From contig NZ_JACCBP010000002.1 of assembly GCF_013408655.1 (NCBI RefSeq), positions 496,001 through 560,000 on the forward strand: DNA of 64,000 nucleotides, in the 5' to 3' direction. The DNA is from Pigmentiphaga litoralis (GTDB lineage: Bacteria > Pseudomonadota > Gammaproteobacteria > Burkholderiales > Burkholderiaceae_B). Positions 41,092 through 52,741 of this stretch are shown here, in pieces. The notes beneath the pieces were generated by a model. The model saw only the letters and a program-made list of their open reading frames with translations. It searched no databases and was not told the origin of the DNA. The position numbers and the translations under genes are program-made. Numbering within the stretch: position 1 is the first letter of the stretch; each line of letters begins with the position of its first letter.

Positions 41092-41808
41092 TCAATACCC
41101 CGACGACACCCTCAACGTCGTAATCCAGTACACCACGCCCGCCGCAACCACCGCGATCACCAGCGCCGTCCCGCGCACCTTCCACGTATCCCGCGTCGGC
41201 TCCGCCGCCGAATGGAACTCATCGGCCGGTGCATCCCCCGTGATCATCGCGGCCGCCAGCTTCTGCTTCTTGGCAATGCGGTAGTAGATGATCGCCAGCA
41301 CATGCAGCGCCACCAGGATCAGGATCGGCCACTCATCCAGCTTGTGCAGACCGGTCAGCGTGCTCGCCAGATCACTGTCCACCCGGGCCGACAACGGACC
41401 CGAACTCAAGATGTCATCCGTCGCAAACAGCCCCGTCACCGCCTGATAGCCCAGCAGCGCCAGCATGGCCACCACCGACACCGCGCCCAGCGGGTTATGC
41501 CCCGTATCCCGCACCCGCGTGCCCTTCAGGTACGCCATGACCGCTGCAGGGCCGCGCACAAAGTGCCGGAAACGCACGGGCTCCGGTCCCACGAATCCCC
41601 ACACGATGCGGAACAGGATCAACCCGAGCGTCGTATACCCAAACAGCAAGTGGTAATCCAGCCAGAGCCCGCCCACCTTGATGGTCACGTAGCTGCCGAC
41701 AATACAGGCCACGAGCAGCCAGTGGAACAGTCGTGTAGGAAGATCCCAGACGCGGATTTTTTTAGGGCTGGCCATGGTGGGGTAGCTGAGGAGGGATGAC
41801 GCCGTCAT
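41092..41808 (-). CDS. Cytochrome b561-family membrane protein
   Basis: 238 residues from the ATG at 41808; an in-frame ATG at 41775 (residue 12, just before KKIRVWDLPTRLFHW) is an equally good start. Four or five transmembrane helices carry histidine pairs typical of di-haem b561 proteins, which pass electrons from quinol to periplasmic cytochromes. The DLPTRLFHW N-terminal motif is characteristic of bacterial b561 partners of small c-type cytochromes. Confidence 0.88.
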   Translation of the reverse strand: MTASSLLSYPTMASPKKIRVWDLPTRLFHWLLVACIVGSYVTIKVGGLWLDYHLLFGYTTLGLILFRIVWGFVGPEPVRFRHFVRGPAAVMAYLKGTRVRDTGHNPLGAVSVVAMLALLGYQAVTGLFATDDILSSGPLSARVDSDLASTLTGLHKLDEWPILILVALHVLAIIYYRIAKKQKLAAAMITGDAPADEFHSAAEPTRDTWKVRGTALVIAVVAAGVVYWITTLRVSSGY

Positions 41809-41870
41809 TTTGCCACTGCATGGGTCGCAGCCCCCAGTGTTCTGTGAGAACCGTCTGATTCCCGGTACCC

Positions 41871-42752
41871 CTAGGTAGACAGCGTCCAGGCCTCATCCAG
41901 ACACTCCAGAAAGAAGTTGGCAAGCCGCGTTGCGGGAAACTGGGGCGCACGCACCACATAGCTGCGGAATTCAACCGCGGGATCAAAGGGAATGGCGCGT
42001 ATGCCCGGCAGCTTCAAACTACGCGTCACGATCGGGTTGACGATGCCGACGCCCAAGTCCATGTTGACCATCGTGCAGATCGTTGCGGCGAAAGGCGTCT
42101 CGACAGTCAGCAAGCGACGGTCTGGGTCGAAGGCCGCGTCGGTCGCAAGTCGGGTGGCGCTGCCGTAGGGCAGCGAGATAAACCGTTCGCCGTCCAGATC
42201 GCTGGCGCGAATGCGTCGCCGCCGGGCCAGACGGTGCGTCCCTGGCACCACGCAGACACCGTTTTCCTGCCGCAACAAGGTGATGTCGACGCCAGGAATA
42301 TCCGATGTGTACGACACCAGCCCGATATCGCAAAAATGGGTCGCAGTCCATTTCGCTACTGTGGCGGACGATCCGGTGTGTACGACGATCGGGACGTCGG
42401 GGTACACAGCGCCGAAAGCGCGAATTGCCAATGGAACGACGCTCATTGCTATGGAACCCGCCGCGCCAATGCGCAACGTTCCGGTCCCCAACCGGCGAAT
42501 CGAACGTGCAGAGTCCCGCAGATTGTCCAGCCCGATAAAGGCGCGTTCGACATCCCTGAACAGTGCTTCGGCTTCTTCGGTGGGCGCCAGGCGACCCGCG
42601 ACACGTTCAAACAACGGAAAGCCAACCTCCTTTTCAAGTTGGGCAATCACCCGACTGACGTTCGGTTGTGAGGTATGCAATTGCGTCGCGGCTACCGTCA
42701 TGGAACGGGTAAGCATGACCGACCGGAAGGTCTCGATCTGTTTGAAGTTCAT
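41871..42752 (-). CDS. LysR-family transcriptional regulator
   Basis: 293 residues from the ATG at 42752; TTG codons three and four positions upstream are also open. The N-terminal helix-turn-helix (about 17-60, SMTVAATQLHTSQPNVSRVIAQLE) and the LysR substrate domain are intact. It is divergent from the lyase-Bug-racemase genes and is their likely activator. Confidence 0.9.
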   Translation of the reverse strand: MNFKQIETFRSVMLTRSMTVAATQLHTSQPNVSRVIAQLEKEVGFPLFERVAGRLAPTEEAEALFRDVERAFIGLDNLRDSARSIRRLGTGTLRIGAAGSIAMSVVPLAIRAFGAVYPDVPIVVHTGSSATVAKWTATHFCDIGLVSYTSDIPGVDITLLRQENGVCVVPGTHRLARRRRIRASDLDGERFISLPYGSATRLATDAAFDPDRRLLTVETPFAATICTMVNMDLGVGIVNPIVTRSLKLPGIRAIPFDPAVEFRSYVVRAPQFPATRLANFFLECLDEAWTLST

Positions 42753-42788
42753 CGTCAACAAAGCGCCAAAACGAGATTGAAGCGTATA

Positions 42789-42825
42789 TCAAATCTGCAT
42801 GGACTTGGCCAATCTTCGTATTTGA
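42789..42825. promoter_or_regulatory. Candidate LysR-binding inverted repeat
   Basis: TCAAAT (42789-42794) and ATTTGA (42820-42825) are inverted complements 25 bp apart within the 125-bp divergent gap. The spacing is wider than a single LysR site, so this is a weak suggestion only. Confidence 0.25.
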
Positions 42826-42877
42826 CGTTACGTGCTCCGATTTTCATACTGTTTTCACACCTGAAGCGGAGAACATC

Positions 42878-44386
42878 TTGGAATCGAAAGTCAGTCGTCG
42901 CCTTAAAGAGGCCATCGCGCCAGAAGTCCTGGAGTACATGTTTCTTCCGAGGTTGAACCGGGAGTTCACGAATAACTTCGGCCACCTGACGGACATCAAC
43001 CAAGCGCATTTGTTGATGCTGCACTCCGTCGGCCTGATGCCGACGAACACCTCTGCGGCGCTTGCTTCCGCGCTGGTCCAGATGGAAGAGGAAGGCATGG
43101 GGGCGGTGCCGCTTGACGCTCGGCGTGAAGAGGCCTACTTCAACTATGAAGCTCGTCTGATGGACATCGCTGGACGCGACGCTGGCGGTCGGTTGCACAT
43201 GGCCCGCAGCCGGAATGACATCGGTGCGACGGTCGACCGTATGCGCTCACGTGCGCTGGCGCTGGACGTACTGGACGCCATGGGAGCAGCAGCGAAAGCC
43301 GCGCTTGATCGAGCAGAGCTGTTTGCGGATGTGGTCATGCCTGGCTACACGCACATGCAAGCCGCACAGCCCATTACCTATGGCTTCTATCTGTCCGCCG
43401 TGGCCGACGCGCTTGGCCGTGACATGGCTCGCCTGCAGCAAGGACTTGCTGGCTTGGACGCCTGCCCCTTGGGCGCCGGAGCGTTGGCCGGCACGGCATT
43501 TCCTATCCGTCGGGAAGCGGTTGCGAACTGGCTGGGCTTTTCGGGTGTTGTCCAGAATGCGTTGGACGCCGTGGCGTCGCGCGATTTCGCGTGGGAGCTC
43601 ATGTCGGCACTCACGATCAATGCCGTTACGTGGAGCCGGGTGGCGCAAGACTTCTATATCTGGTCAACACCCGAGTTCGGTCTGCTTGAATTTCCTGACC
43701 GCGTCGCAAGTACGTCGAGCATCATGCCGCAAAAGAAGAACCCTGCAGTCCTGGAGCATCTCAAAGGGAAAGCCAGCCATTTGATCGGCCTGTTGACGGC
43801 ATCGCTGGCTACAGTGAAAGGCTGCAACTTCACCCACACCGGCGATGGCAGCCGCGAAAGCATGCGCAGTTTCTACGAAGCCGCGGAAGAGAGCCGGCGA
43901 TGCCTCGCACTGTTCCGCCTCGTACTGGAAAGTGTCGAGCCCAAGCCTGACGCGATGGCCCGTCACGCAAGACGCAACTTTTCAACCGCGACGGATTTGG
44001 CCGATGCGCTGGTGCGAGAAGCCGATCTGTCCTTCCGCGATGCGCACCACGTCGTCGGCGCGGTGGTCAGGGATGCGCTGGATCACCACGTTCCTGCGGA
44101 TGAGATCACCAGCGCCATGATCGACCACGCCTCATTGGATCAGCTTGGCCGGGCGATGCACCTCAGCGAAGCAACGGTCCGAAATTGCCTCGATCCGGTA
44201 CGCAACGTCGCAGCCCGAATGGCTACGGGCGGACCCGCGCCGTCGGTGGTCCGTGGACGTATCGAGGTTCAGCGACAGAGCCTTCAGACCTTGCTGTCTG
44301 ACGGAGAATCGCGCCGCCATCGACTCACTGCTGCACGAGACACCCTCAAGCGCGACATCCGCGCACTGGCTGCCAAGCAAGCCTGA
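42878..44386 (+). CDS. Argininosuccinate lyase-like C-N lyase
   Basis: 502 residues from a TTG at 42878 with a GGAG site; no ATG fits better. It belongs to the fumarase/aspartase superfamily and has the signature SSIMPQKKNP from S280, in the mobile loop that carries the catalytic serine. ArgH-like motifs ARSRND and YTHMQ are present. Its neighbours (LysR, Bug solute-binding protein, Asp/Glu racemase) argue against arginine synthesis and for catabolism of an N-substituted aspartate by fumarate elimination. EDDS lyase and iminodisuccinate lyase are known members of this group. The substrate is inferred, not shown. Confidence 0.82.
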   Translation: MESKVSRRLKEAIAPEVLEYMFLPRLNREFTNNFGHLTDINQAHLLMLHSVGLMPTNTSAALASALVQMEEEGMGAVPLDARREEAYFNYEARLMDIAGRDAGGRLHMARSRNDIGATVDRMRSRALALDVLDAMGAAAKAALDRAELFADVVMPGYTHMQAAQPITYGFYLSAVADALGRDMARLQQGLAGLDACPLGAGALAGTAFPIRREAVANWLGFSGVVQNALDAVASRDFAWELMSALTINAVTWSRVAQDFYIWSTPEFGLLEFPDRVASTSSIMPQKKNPAVLEHLKGKASHLIGLLTASLATVKGCNFTHTGDGSRESMRSFYEAAEESRRCLALFRLVLESVEPKPDAMARHARRNFSTATDLADALVREADLSFRDAHHVVGAVVRDALDHHVPADEITSAMIDHASLDQLGRAMHLSEATVRNCLDPVRNVAARMATGGPAPSVVRGRIEVQRQSLQTLLSDGESRRHRLTAARDTLKRDIRALAAKQA

Positions 44387-44448
44387 GCTGCCCGGCGACC
44401 TCGCCACTGCCTGCCGAAGTTCCCACCCGTTTCTTTGAAGAGCCGCCC

Positions 44449-45417
44449 ATGAAACCGTTTGCACTTCTCATTGCTTCCGCGTTATGCGCAGTGTTCCTGC
44501 AGGCCGCGCATGCGGCACCCTTTCCCGAGAAGCCGATACGGCTCATCGTGCCTTTCCCGCCAGGCGGCAGTGTCAATCTGATGGGACGCATCCTGGCCGA
44601 TCGGCTTTCGAGCAGCCTGGGACAGCAGGTCGTCGTGGAAAACCGCGCGGGTGCAGCAGGCACCATGGGAGCGGACGTCGTCGCGAAGGCTGCGCCTGAC
44701 GGATACACGCTCCTGCTTGCCACGATGGGTGCGCAATCCATTCAGCCGGCGGTGTCGAAGAGTCTGCCGTTTGATCCCAGGAGCGACTTCTCGCCCATCG
44801 CCTTGTTCGCCAGCGTACCGAATGTATTGGTCGTTTCGCCACAGACGCCAGCCACCACGGCGGCGGAGTTGGTCAGCTATGCAAAGCGTTATCCCAACCA
44901 GCTGAATATGGGTTCCGCAGGGGCCGGCTCGGCGAATCATCTGGTTGGCGAATTGTTCATGCTCAGGACGGGTGCTGAGTTCACGCACGTACCGTACAAA
45001 GGCGCGGGGCCAGCCATGGTTGATCTGCTCGGCAATCGCGTGCAGCTGACCTTCGTCAACTTGCCGAACGTGTTGGCACATGTGCGGGCCGGAAAACTGC
45101 GCGCCCTGGTGCTGGCCAGCGCCTCACGTTCGCCTGCGTTGCCCGATGTTCCTACCATGCAAGAAGCCGGCATCGCCGACGCGGCGGTCGATTCCTGGTT
45201 TGGCCTGATGGGGCCCAAAGGGCTTCCGGCGGACGTTGTGAACAAACTGGCGGAGGCGGTCATCGCTTTGGCGAAAGACCCCTCAACGGTGCAGCTTCTG
45301 GCAGAGCAGGGCGCGCAGCCGATGCCTGCAACGCCATCCCAGTTTGCCACGTTGATCCGAAATGAAGCCGAGCGTTGGGATGATGTTGTGAAGAAGGGCA
45401 AGGTCACCCTGGAATAG
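44449..45417 (+). CDS. Bug-family periplasmic solute-binding protein
   Basis: 322 residues with a signal peptide (1-23, cut near AHAAPF). It has Bug/TctC signatures: PIRLIVPFPPGGSVN and the VVENRAGAAGTMG block. Such proteins feed carboxylates to tripartite tricarboxylate transporters, but no TctA/TctB genes are adjacent, as is common for the many orphan Bug proteins of Alcaligenaceae. It probably binds the substrate of the neighbouring lyase. Confidence 0.92.
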   Translation: MKPFALLIASALCAVFLQAAHAAPFPEKPIRLIVPFPPGGSVNLMGRILADRLSSSLGQQVVVENRAGAAGTMGADVVAKAAPDGYTLLLATMGAQSIQPAVSKSLPFDPRSDFSPIALFASVPNVLVVSPQTPATTAAELVSYAKRYPNQLNMGSAGAGSANHLVGELFMLRTGAEFTHVPYKGAGPAMVDLLGNRVQLTFVNLPNVLAHVRAGKLRALVLASASRSPALPDVPTMQEAGIADAAVDSWFGLMGPKGLPADVVNKLAEAVIALAKDPSTVQLLAEQGAQPMPATPSQFATLIRNEAERWDDVVKKGKVTLE

Positions 45418-45441
45418 ACGGCGGCGAGACAGGGGTCAACC

Positions 45442-46584
45442 ATGCAGGGTGACAGGTTCGGCATCGTTGGACGAAACCACGTGTTGCCGTATTCGGAGCT
45501 TGTGGCGGGGCTGCGCGACGCGAGGGCCGCCTGGCTTGGGGCCAGGCATGAGAACCCGGATGCCGTTGTGCCTGATGGCACGACCGCGCAGGGCAGCGTC
45601 GAGCCGCTCGACGTCTTCGACGCCTGCCGCCGTCTGGTCGAACAGGGGGCCCAAGTCGTCCTGCTCCCAGCTCCGGGTCATCAGCACCTACTTCCGTTGC
45701 TGGTCGATGAGGTTGGTGTGCCCGTTATCGGACTGCCACCACCCTTGCCCGACGCATCGACCGGCACGCCACGTGTCGCTGGCGACGACGGCTTTCAGGA
45801 TGACCACATTGACCGTCTTCTGGCCGACCGCGCAGCGAGCCTGGCGCGCCGTGGTCCTCGTAAAGTCTTCCGGCTGGGTGTCGTAGGCGGAGTAGGCCCC
45901 GCCGCAACGGTGGATTTTCTGAACAAGGTCGTCCGCGGCACAGACGCCGCTCGCGATCAGGACCATCTCAAGATCCTGCTGGAACAAAACCCGCAGATAC
46001 CGGATCGCACCGCGTTTCTGCTGGATCGCGGTGCAGACCCCGCGGTGGCGCTGTATGCCACCTGTAAACGGCTCGAGCGGCAGGGCGCAAGTGCCATTGC
46101 AATCCCCTGCAATACCGCACATGTCTTCCTTCCGCGCATTGCGCATCGGCTGCATGTGCCCATCGTCGACATGATTGCCGAAACCCTCGACTGCATAGTC
46201 AGACAGCATGGTAGCGACGTGCACATCGGCCTCCTTGCAACCAGTGGCACGGTGAACAGTGGCGTCTACGCTGCTGCAGCGAAGCAACGCGGCCTGACAC
46301 TGCTCGTGCCCTCCAACGCTGCCCAATTGAAGGTCATGAACGCCATCTATGGCCCGCTTGGAATTAAGGCAGGGTACACACAAGGCGGGTGTGAAACCGA
46401 TCTGCAGTCGGCCATCAATGAACTGGCAAGAATAGGCGCGCGTGCGCTCATACTGGGCTGCACCGAGTTGCCGATGGTCGTGCAAGGACACACGCGAGAT
46501 GCACAAGGCATTCGCATGGCCCTCGTCGATCCTACCGAGGTCCTTGCCCGAAGGTGCATTGCGTTGTCTCTCGGCACACCGTAG
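45442..46584 (+). CDS. Two-part Asp/Glu racemase-family protein
   Basis: 380 residues, against about 230-250 for ordinary members. The C-terminal part (about 142-380) is a complete aspartate/glutamate racemase with GVVGGVGPAAT, the first catalytic cysteine in IPCNTAH and the second in ILGCTELPM. The first 140 residues have a shorter, degenerate racemase-like pattern (FGIVGRN near the start and VVLLPAPGH) without either cysteine, suggesting a duplicated, decayed half. It would interconvert D- and L-aspartate or a related acid in the catabolic cluster. Confidence 0.78.
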   Translation: MQGDRFGIVGRNHVLPYSELVAGLRDARAAWLGARHENPDAVVPDGTTAQGSVEPLDVFDACRRLVEQGAQVVLLPAPGHQHLLPLLVDEVGVPVIGLPPPLPDASTGTPRVAGDDGFQDDHIDRLLADRAASLARRGPRKVFRLGVVGGVGPAATVDFLNKVVRGTDAARDQDHLKILLEQNPQIPDRTAFLLDRGADPAVALYATCKRLERQGASAIAIPCNTAHVFLPRIAHRLHVPIVDMIAETLDCIVRQHGSDVHIGLLATSGTVNSGVYAAAAKQRGLTLLVPSNAAQLKVMNAIYGPLGIKAGYTQGGCETDLQSAINELARIGARALILGCTELPMVVQGHTRDAQGIRMALVDPTEVLARRCIALSLGTP

Positions 46585-46635
46585 CCGGTTGATCAAGTCG
46601 GCTCGTTGCTTCGGGCGTCCGGATACAAAACAAAA

Positions 46636-46656
46636 AGCCCGGCACATGGCCGGGCT
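46636..46656 (-). terminator. Terminator after secF
   Basis: Stem AGCCCGGC/GCCGGGCT with loop ACATG; the A-tract at 46627-46636 reads as a U-tract for minus-strand transcripts, so it ends the queA-tgt-yajC-secD-secF operon. It could also help stop the convergent racemase transcript. Confidence 0.85.
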
Positions 46657-46686
46657 CTTCGACTGCATCACCAGGAAGTCAGCGGA

Positions 46687-47619
46687 TCAGCCGCCCACCA
46701 CCTCGGTGTCCTTCTTGATCGGCTTGACCATGTCTTCGCGTTTCACGCCCAGCCACATCGCCAGGGCGGCGGCAACGAACACCGACGAATAGATACCGAA
46801 CCAGATGCCGATCGTCAGCGCCAGCGCAAAATAATGGAGGCTGGGGCCGCCGAAGAACAGCATGGCCAGCACCATCATCTGCGTTGATGCGTGCGTGATG
46901 ATCGTGCGGGACATCGTCGCCGTAATGGCGCTGTCGATCACTTCGCGGACCGTGGCCTTGCGCTGCTTGCGGAAGTTTTCGCGGATCCGGTCCATGATCA
47001 CGACCGACTCGTTGACCGAGTAGCCCAGCACGGCCAGCACCGCCGCCAGCACGGGCAGCGAGAACTCCCAGCCAAAGAAGGCGAAGAAGCCCAGGATGAT
47101 CACCACGTCGTGCAGGTTGGCGATCACGCCGGCCACGGCAAACTTCCATTCGAAGCGGAAGGCCAGGTAGATCATGATGCCGATCACCACGAACAGCATG
47201 GCAAGCAGGCCATCGTGCGCCAGTTCTTCGCCGACCTGCGGACCGACGTATTCCACGCGGCGCAATTCGACGGCGGAGTCTGCCGTCTTCAGCGCCTGCA
47301 TGACTTCAGCGCTTTGCACCGTCGACGTCTTGCCTTCAATGACAGGCAGGCGAATCATCACGTCGCGCGAGGTGCCGAAGTTCTGCACCTGGAAGTCGGT
47401 GTAGCCCTTGGCGGCCACGGTTTCCCGGACCTTTTCCAGTTCGACTGCCTGGGGGTAGGCCACTTCCATGACCGTGCCGCCCGTGAACTCGATCGACAGG
47501 TGAAAGCCCTTGTGCGCGATGAAGAACACCGCGAGCAGGAAGGTCACCAGGCTGATCACGTTCAGGATCACGGCGTGACGCATGAACGGGATAGTTTTGT
47601 GGATGCGGAAAAATTCCAT
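46687..47619 (-). CDS. secF: Protein translocase subunit SecF
   Basis: 310 residues, six transmembrane helices with a large periplasmic loop after the first. It works with SecD and YajC to pull exported proteins through SecYEG using the proton gradient. Family blocks EFTGGTVMEV and GYSVNESVVIMDRIREN are present. Three bases separate it from secD. Confidence 0.96.
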   Translation of the reverse strand: MEFFRIHKTIPFMRHAVILNVISLVTFLLAVFFIAHKGFHLSIEFTGGTVMEVAYPQAVELEKVRETVAAKGYTDFQVQNFGTSRDVMIRLPVIEGKTSTVQSAEVMQALKTADSAVELRRVEYVGPQVGEELAHDGLLAMLFVVIGIMIYLAFRFEWKFAVAGVIANLHDVVIILGFFAFFGWEFSLPVLAAVLAVLGYSVNESVVIMDRIRENFRKQRKATVREVIDSAITATMSRTIITHASTQMMVLAMLFFGGPSLHYFALALTIGIWFGIYSSVFVAAALAMWLGVKREDMVKPIKKDTEVVGG

Positions 47620-47622
47620 CTC

Positions 47623-49494
47623 TTAGACCTCTTTGGGTTTCCAGACCTGACCGATGGATATCTTCTGCAGCTTCTTGCGGCGGCCGTACCAAAGATTGGC
47701 AAGGGCACGCGCGCCGACAACGGCGGAGAACATCGAGGTCAGAATGCCCAGACCATGGACGATGGCGAACGCACGGACCGGACCCGAGCCAAAGGCCAGA
47801 AGGGCGACCGCGGCGATCAGGGTGGTGGCGTTGGAGTCCAGAATCGTGCCCCACGCCCGTTCAAAGCCCAGGTTGATCGCCTGTTGGGGCGACGCACCGG
47901 CACGCAGTTCTTCCCGAATGCGCTCATTGATGAGCACGTTCGAATCGATGGCCATGCCCAGCGCCAGCGCGATGGCAGCGATACCGGGCAGGGTCAGCGT
48001 GGCTTGCAGCATGGACAGCAAGGCGATCAGCAGCAACAGGTTGACCGACAGCGCGATCGCCGAGAACACGCCGAACAGGCCGTAGTACAGGATCATGAAG
48101 ACGGCAATGGCAGCAAAACCATAGGCCACCGACTTGAAGCCCTTCTCGATGTTGTCCGCGCCCAGGCTCGGGCCGATCGTACGTTCCTCAATGATTTCCA
48201 TCGGGGCGGCCAGCGAACCGGCGCGCAGCAGCAGGGCGGTGTCAGCCGCTTCGGCCGACGTCATGCTGCCCGAGATCTGCACGCGTCCACCGCTGATTTC
48301 GGACTGGATCACCGGCGCGGTCACGACCTCGCCCTTGCCCTTCTCGAACAGCAGGATGGCCATGCGCTTCTTCAGGTTGTCGCGGGTCACGTCGCGGAAA
48401 ATGCGCGAACCTTTGGCATCCAGCGTCAGGTGCACGGCCGGCTGCTGGCTCTGGCCATCAAAGCCTGCCTGCGCATCCGTCAGGTTTTCACCCGTCAGCA
48501 CGACCTGGCGGCGGACCAGCACGGGGCGGCCGTCACGATCGTTGAAGCGTTCCAGGCCGAACGGCACCGTGCCGCTGGCGAACGACGCCTGCGCTTCGGG
48601 GGAGTCATCGACCAGGCGCACTTCCAGGGTCGCGGTGCGGCCCAGAATGTCCTTGGCCTTGGCCACATCCTGCACGCCCGGCAACTGCACCACGATGCGG
48701 TCGGCGCCTTGCTGCTGGATGATCGGTTCGGCCACGCCCAGTTCGTTGATCCGGTTGTGCAGCGTGCTGATGTTCTGGCCCAGCGCATTGTCCTGCGCCG
48801 TCTTGATCGCGGCCGGCTTGAGCGCGCCGATCAGCTTGAAGTCGCTGCCCGCCACTTGTTCAGTGAACTGAAGATCAGGCATGCCATCGGTCAGCGCGCC
48901 ACGGGCGGCTTCGCGCGAGGCTTCGTCGCGGAACTTCACTTCGATCGTGTCGCCCACGCGGTCGATGCCGTTGTGGCGCACGTTCTTGTCGCGCAGCAGG
49001 CTGCGGACGTCACCGGTCAGCGAGTCATACCGCTTGGTCAGGGCCGCGCGCATGTCCACCTGGAGCAGGAAGTGCACGCCGCCGCGCAGGTCCAGGCCCA
49101 GGTACATGGGCAGGGCATGCAGCGACGTCAGCCAGGCCGGCGAGGCCGACAGCAGGTTCAGCGCGACCGTGTAGCTCGGGTCGGTCGAATCCGGATTCAG
49201 TTCCTTTTCGAGCAGGTCCCGTGCACGCAGCTGCTGGTCGGTCGACGTGAGGCGAGCTCGCACCGTGCCGACCGGGCCGTTCTGGTCGAAGTACAGCCCG
49301 GTATTGGGAATATTGGCCGCTTGCAGCGACTGTTCGACCCTGCCCATCATCGACGCGTCGACCTTCACGGTCGCCTTGGCGCTGGACACCTGCACCGCCG
49401 GGGATTCGCCGAAAAAGTTCGGCAGGGTATAGACGAAGCCGATCACGATCGCGACAACGACCATGATGTACTTCCAGAGAGGATAACGATTCAT
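47623..49494 (-). CDS. secD: Protein translocase subunit SecD
   Basis: 623 residues from the ATG at 49494 (a GTG ten codons upstream is open but has no merit). One N-terminal helix, a long periplasmic part with LGLDLRGGVHFL, and five C-terminal helices including GMAIDSNVLINERIREE match SecD. It partners SecF in protein export. Confidence 0.96.
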   Translation of the reverse strand: MNRYPLWKYIMVVVAIVIGFVYTLPNFFGESPAVQVSSAKATVKVDASMMGRVEQSLQAANIPNTGLYFDQNGPVGTVRARLTSTDQQLRARDLLEKELNPDSTDPSYTVALNLLSASPAWLTSLHALPMYLGLDLRGGVHFLLQVDMRAALTKRYDSLTGDVRSLLRDKNVRHNGIDRVGDTIEVKFRDEASREAARGALTDGMPDLQFTEQVAGSDFKLIGALKPAAIKTAQDNALGQNISTLHNRINELGVAEPIIQQQGADRIVVQLPGVQDVAKAKDILGRTATLEVRLVDDSPEAQASFASGTVPFGLERFNDRDGRPVLVRRQVVLTGENLTDAQAGFDGQSQQPAVHLTLDAKGSRIFRDVTRDNLKKRMAILLFEKGKGEVVTAPVIQSEISGGRVQISGSMTSAEAADTALLLRAGSLAAPMEIIEERTIGPSLGADNIEKGFKSVAYGFAAIAVFMILYYGLFGVFSAIALSVNLLLLIALLSMLQATLTLPGIAAIALALGMAIDSNVLINERIREELRAGASPQQAINLGFERAWGTILDSNATTLIAAVALLAFGSGPVRAFAIVHGLGILTSMFSAVVGARALANLWYGRRKKLQKISIGQVWKPKEV

Positions 49495-49672
49495 GAGTAA
49501 TCTGACCTCGGAAGGCCGTGCCACGAAAGGTGGCGGCGGCCAGTGTTGCTACTGCAGGGCGGCCTGAAGCCGGCAAGACACGAAAAGGGGCGGGCGCCAT
49601 GCGCCAGCCCCGGAAAGTCGTCTTGCCAGGCCGCACCCGCCGCCCGATATGGGGGCGCGGCCTGTGCCCTTG

Positions 49673-50026
49673 TTACAGGGCCTTGATCGTGCCCTTGGGC
49701 AGGACGGTTGCGACGGCAGCCTTCTGCGCCAGCACTTCCACCGACTTTTCGCCTTCGCGGTTCAGTTCCAGCGTGACGTACGTTTCGTTGACCTTGACGA
49801 CACGGCCCAGCAAGCCGCCCGATGTCACGACTTCGTCACCCTTGGCCAGCGCGGCAACCATGTTCTTGTGTTCTTTCTGGCGCCGCATCTGCGGACGGAT
49901 CATCAGGAAATACAGGATCACGAACATCAAGGCGATCGGCAGCATGCCCATCAGGGGGCTTTCGCCAGCGCCGCCGCCGAGATTGAACTGGGCCAGCGGT
50001 GTGACCAACTCGTTGAGTGTCAGCAT
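49673..50026 (-). CDS. yajC: Preprotein translocase subunit YajC
   Basis: 117 residues from the ATG at 50026, which has a GGAG site; the longer frame upstream lacks one. A single N-terminal transmembrane helix ends in FLMIRPQMRRQKEH, the YajC hallmark, and is followed by a small cytoplasmic domain with GDEVVTSGGLLG. It associates with SecDF. Confidence 0.96.
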   Translation of the reverse strand: MLTLNELVTPLAQFNLGGGAGESPLMGMLPIALMFVILYFLMIRPQMRRQKEHKNMVAALAKGDEVVTSGGLLGRVVKVNETYVTLELNREGEKSVEVLAQKAAVATVLPKGTIKAL

Positions 50027-50122
50027 TTCTTCTCCAAAATCAATGACTTGCGTCGAAATTAACGCGAAATTGTAGCCCACCGCTGCCCCCGCAGGCCACG
50101 GCAGGACTAGGGATAACCTTGG

Positions 50123-52281
<2,159 letters not shown>

Positions 52282-52365
52282 GGGGGATGAGGCGTAATGC
52301 TTGCGGAAAACCAGCGATGATAACCGGTTGGGCAGGTGGGCTGCGCTTTTTGCAAAAGTTATGCT

Positions 52366-52371
52366 TATAAT
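52366..52371 (+). promoter_or_regulatory. Candidate -10 element of the tRNA-Leu promoter
   Basis: A perfect TATAAT lies 50 bp before the tRNA gene. No good -35 stands at 16-18 bp, so the assignment rests on the -10 alone. Confidence 0.5.
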
Positions 52372-52421
52372 GCACGACTTCTCTCCGAGCGCATGCAGTT
52401 GCCGCGCTCGCGTCACGAGAC

Positions 52422-52506
52422 GCCCGGGTGGTGAAATTGGTAGACGCAGGGGACTCAAAATCCCCCGCCGCGAGGCGTGCCGGTTCGATTCCGGCCCCGG
52501 GCACCA
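52422..52506 (+). tRNA. tRNA-Leu(CAA)
   Basis: An 85-base class II tRNA including the encoded CCA. The acceptor stem GCCCGGG pairs with CCCGGGC; the anticodon stem-loop is GGGGA-CTCAAAA-TCCCC, giving anticodon CAA; a variable arm and GGTTCGATTCC T-loop follow. Its 3' half serves as the integration site of the mobile DNA to the right. Confidence 0.96.
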
Positions 52507-52508
52507 CC
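52451..52508. repeat. att copy 1 (3' half of tRNA-Leu)
   Basis: This 58-bp segment recurs at 58085-58142 with two mismatches. It runs from inside the anticodon stem through the T-arm and CCA, typical of a tyrosine-recombinase attachment site within a tRNA gene. Confidence 0.9.
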
Positions 52509-52714
52509 GCTAACAGTGGCCTTCAGCAGAAGTGCCCACTAACAAATTCCGAAGTGTCCAGCATCCGTCCAGCAACTTTCAGGCCGGCAGACGCCAACGG
52601 TTTCGAGCTCTCCGGACCCGGTCCGGTTCCGGGAAAGCCGTTCAGGGTCAGAGGCCGCAAGGTATCAGAATTGGATTTTTGAGGTCATCTGCGACTGCGG
52701 CGGAGTTCACGTCG

Positions 52715-52741
52715 ACCCCAGCCCTACGCTGGGGTTTTGTT
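52715..52741 (+). terminator. Intrinsic terminator downstream of tRNA-Leu
   Basis: Stem ACCCCAGC (52715-52722), loop CCTAC and GCTGGGGT followed by TTTGTTT. It lies 210 bp after the tRNA. The interval 52509-52960 otherwise shows no supported gene. Confidence 0.75.

Noticed and set aside
40822..41799. 325-codon plus-strand frame
   Set aside because: It begins in the 18-bp minisatellite and continues antisense to cytochrome b561.
46891..49500. 869-codon plus-strand open frame
   Set aside because: It is antisense to secF and secD, and is rich in His, Arg and Gln with no domain.
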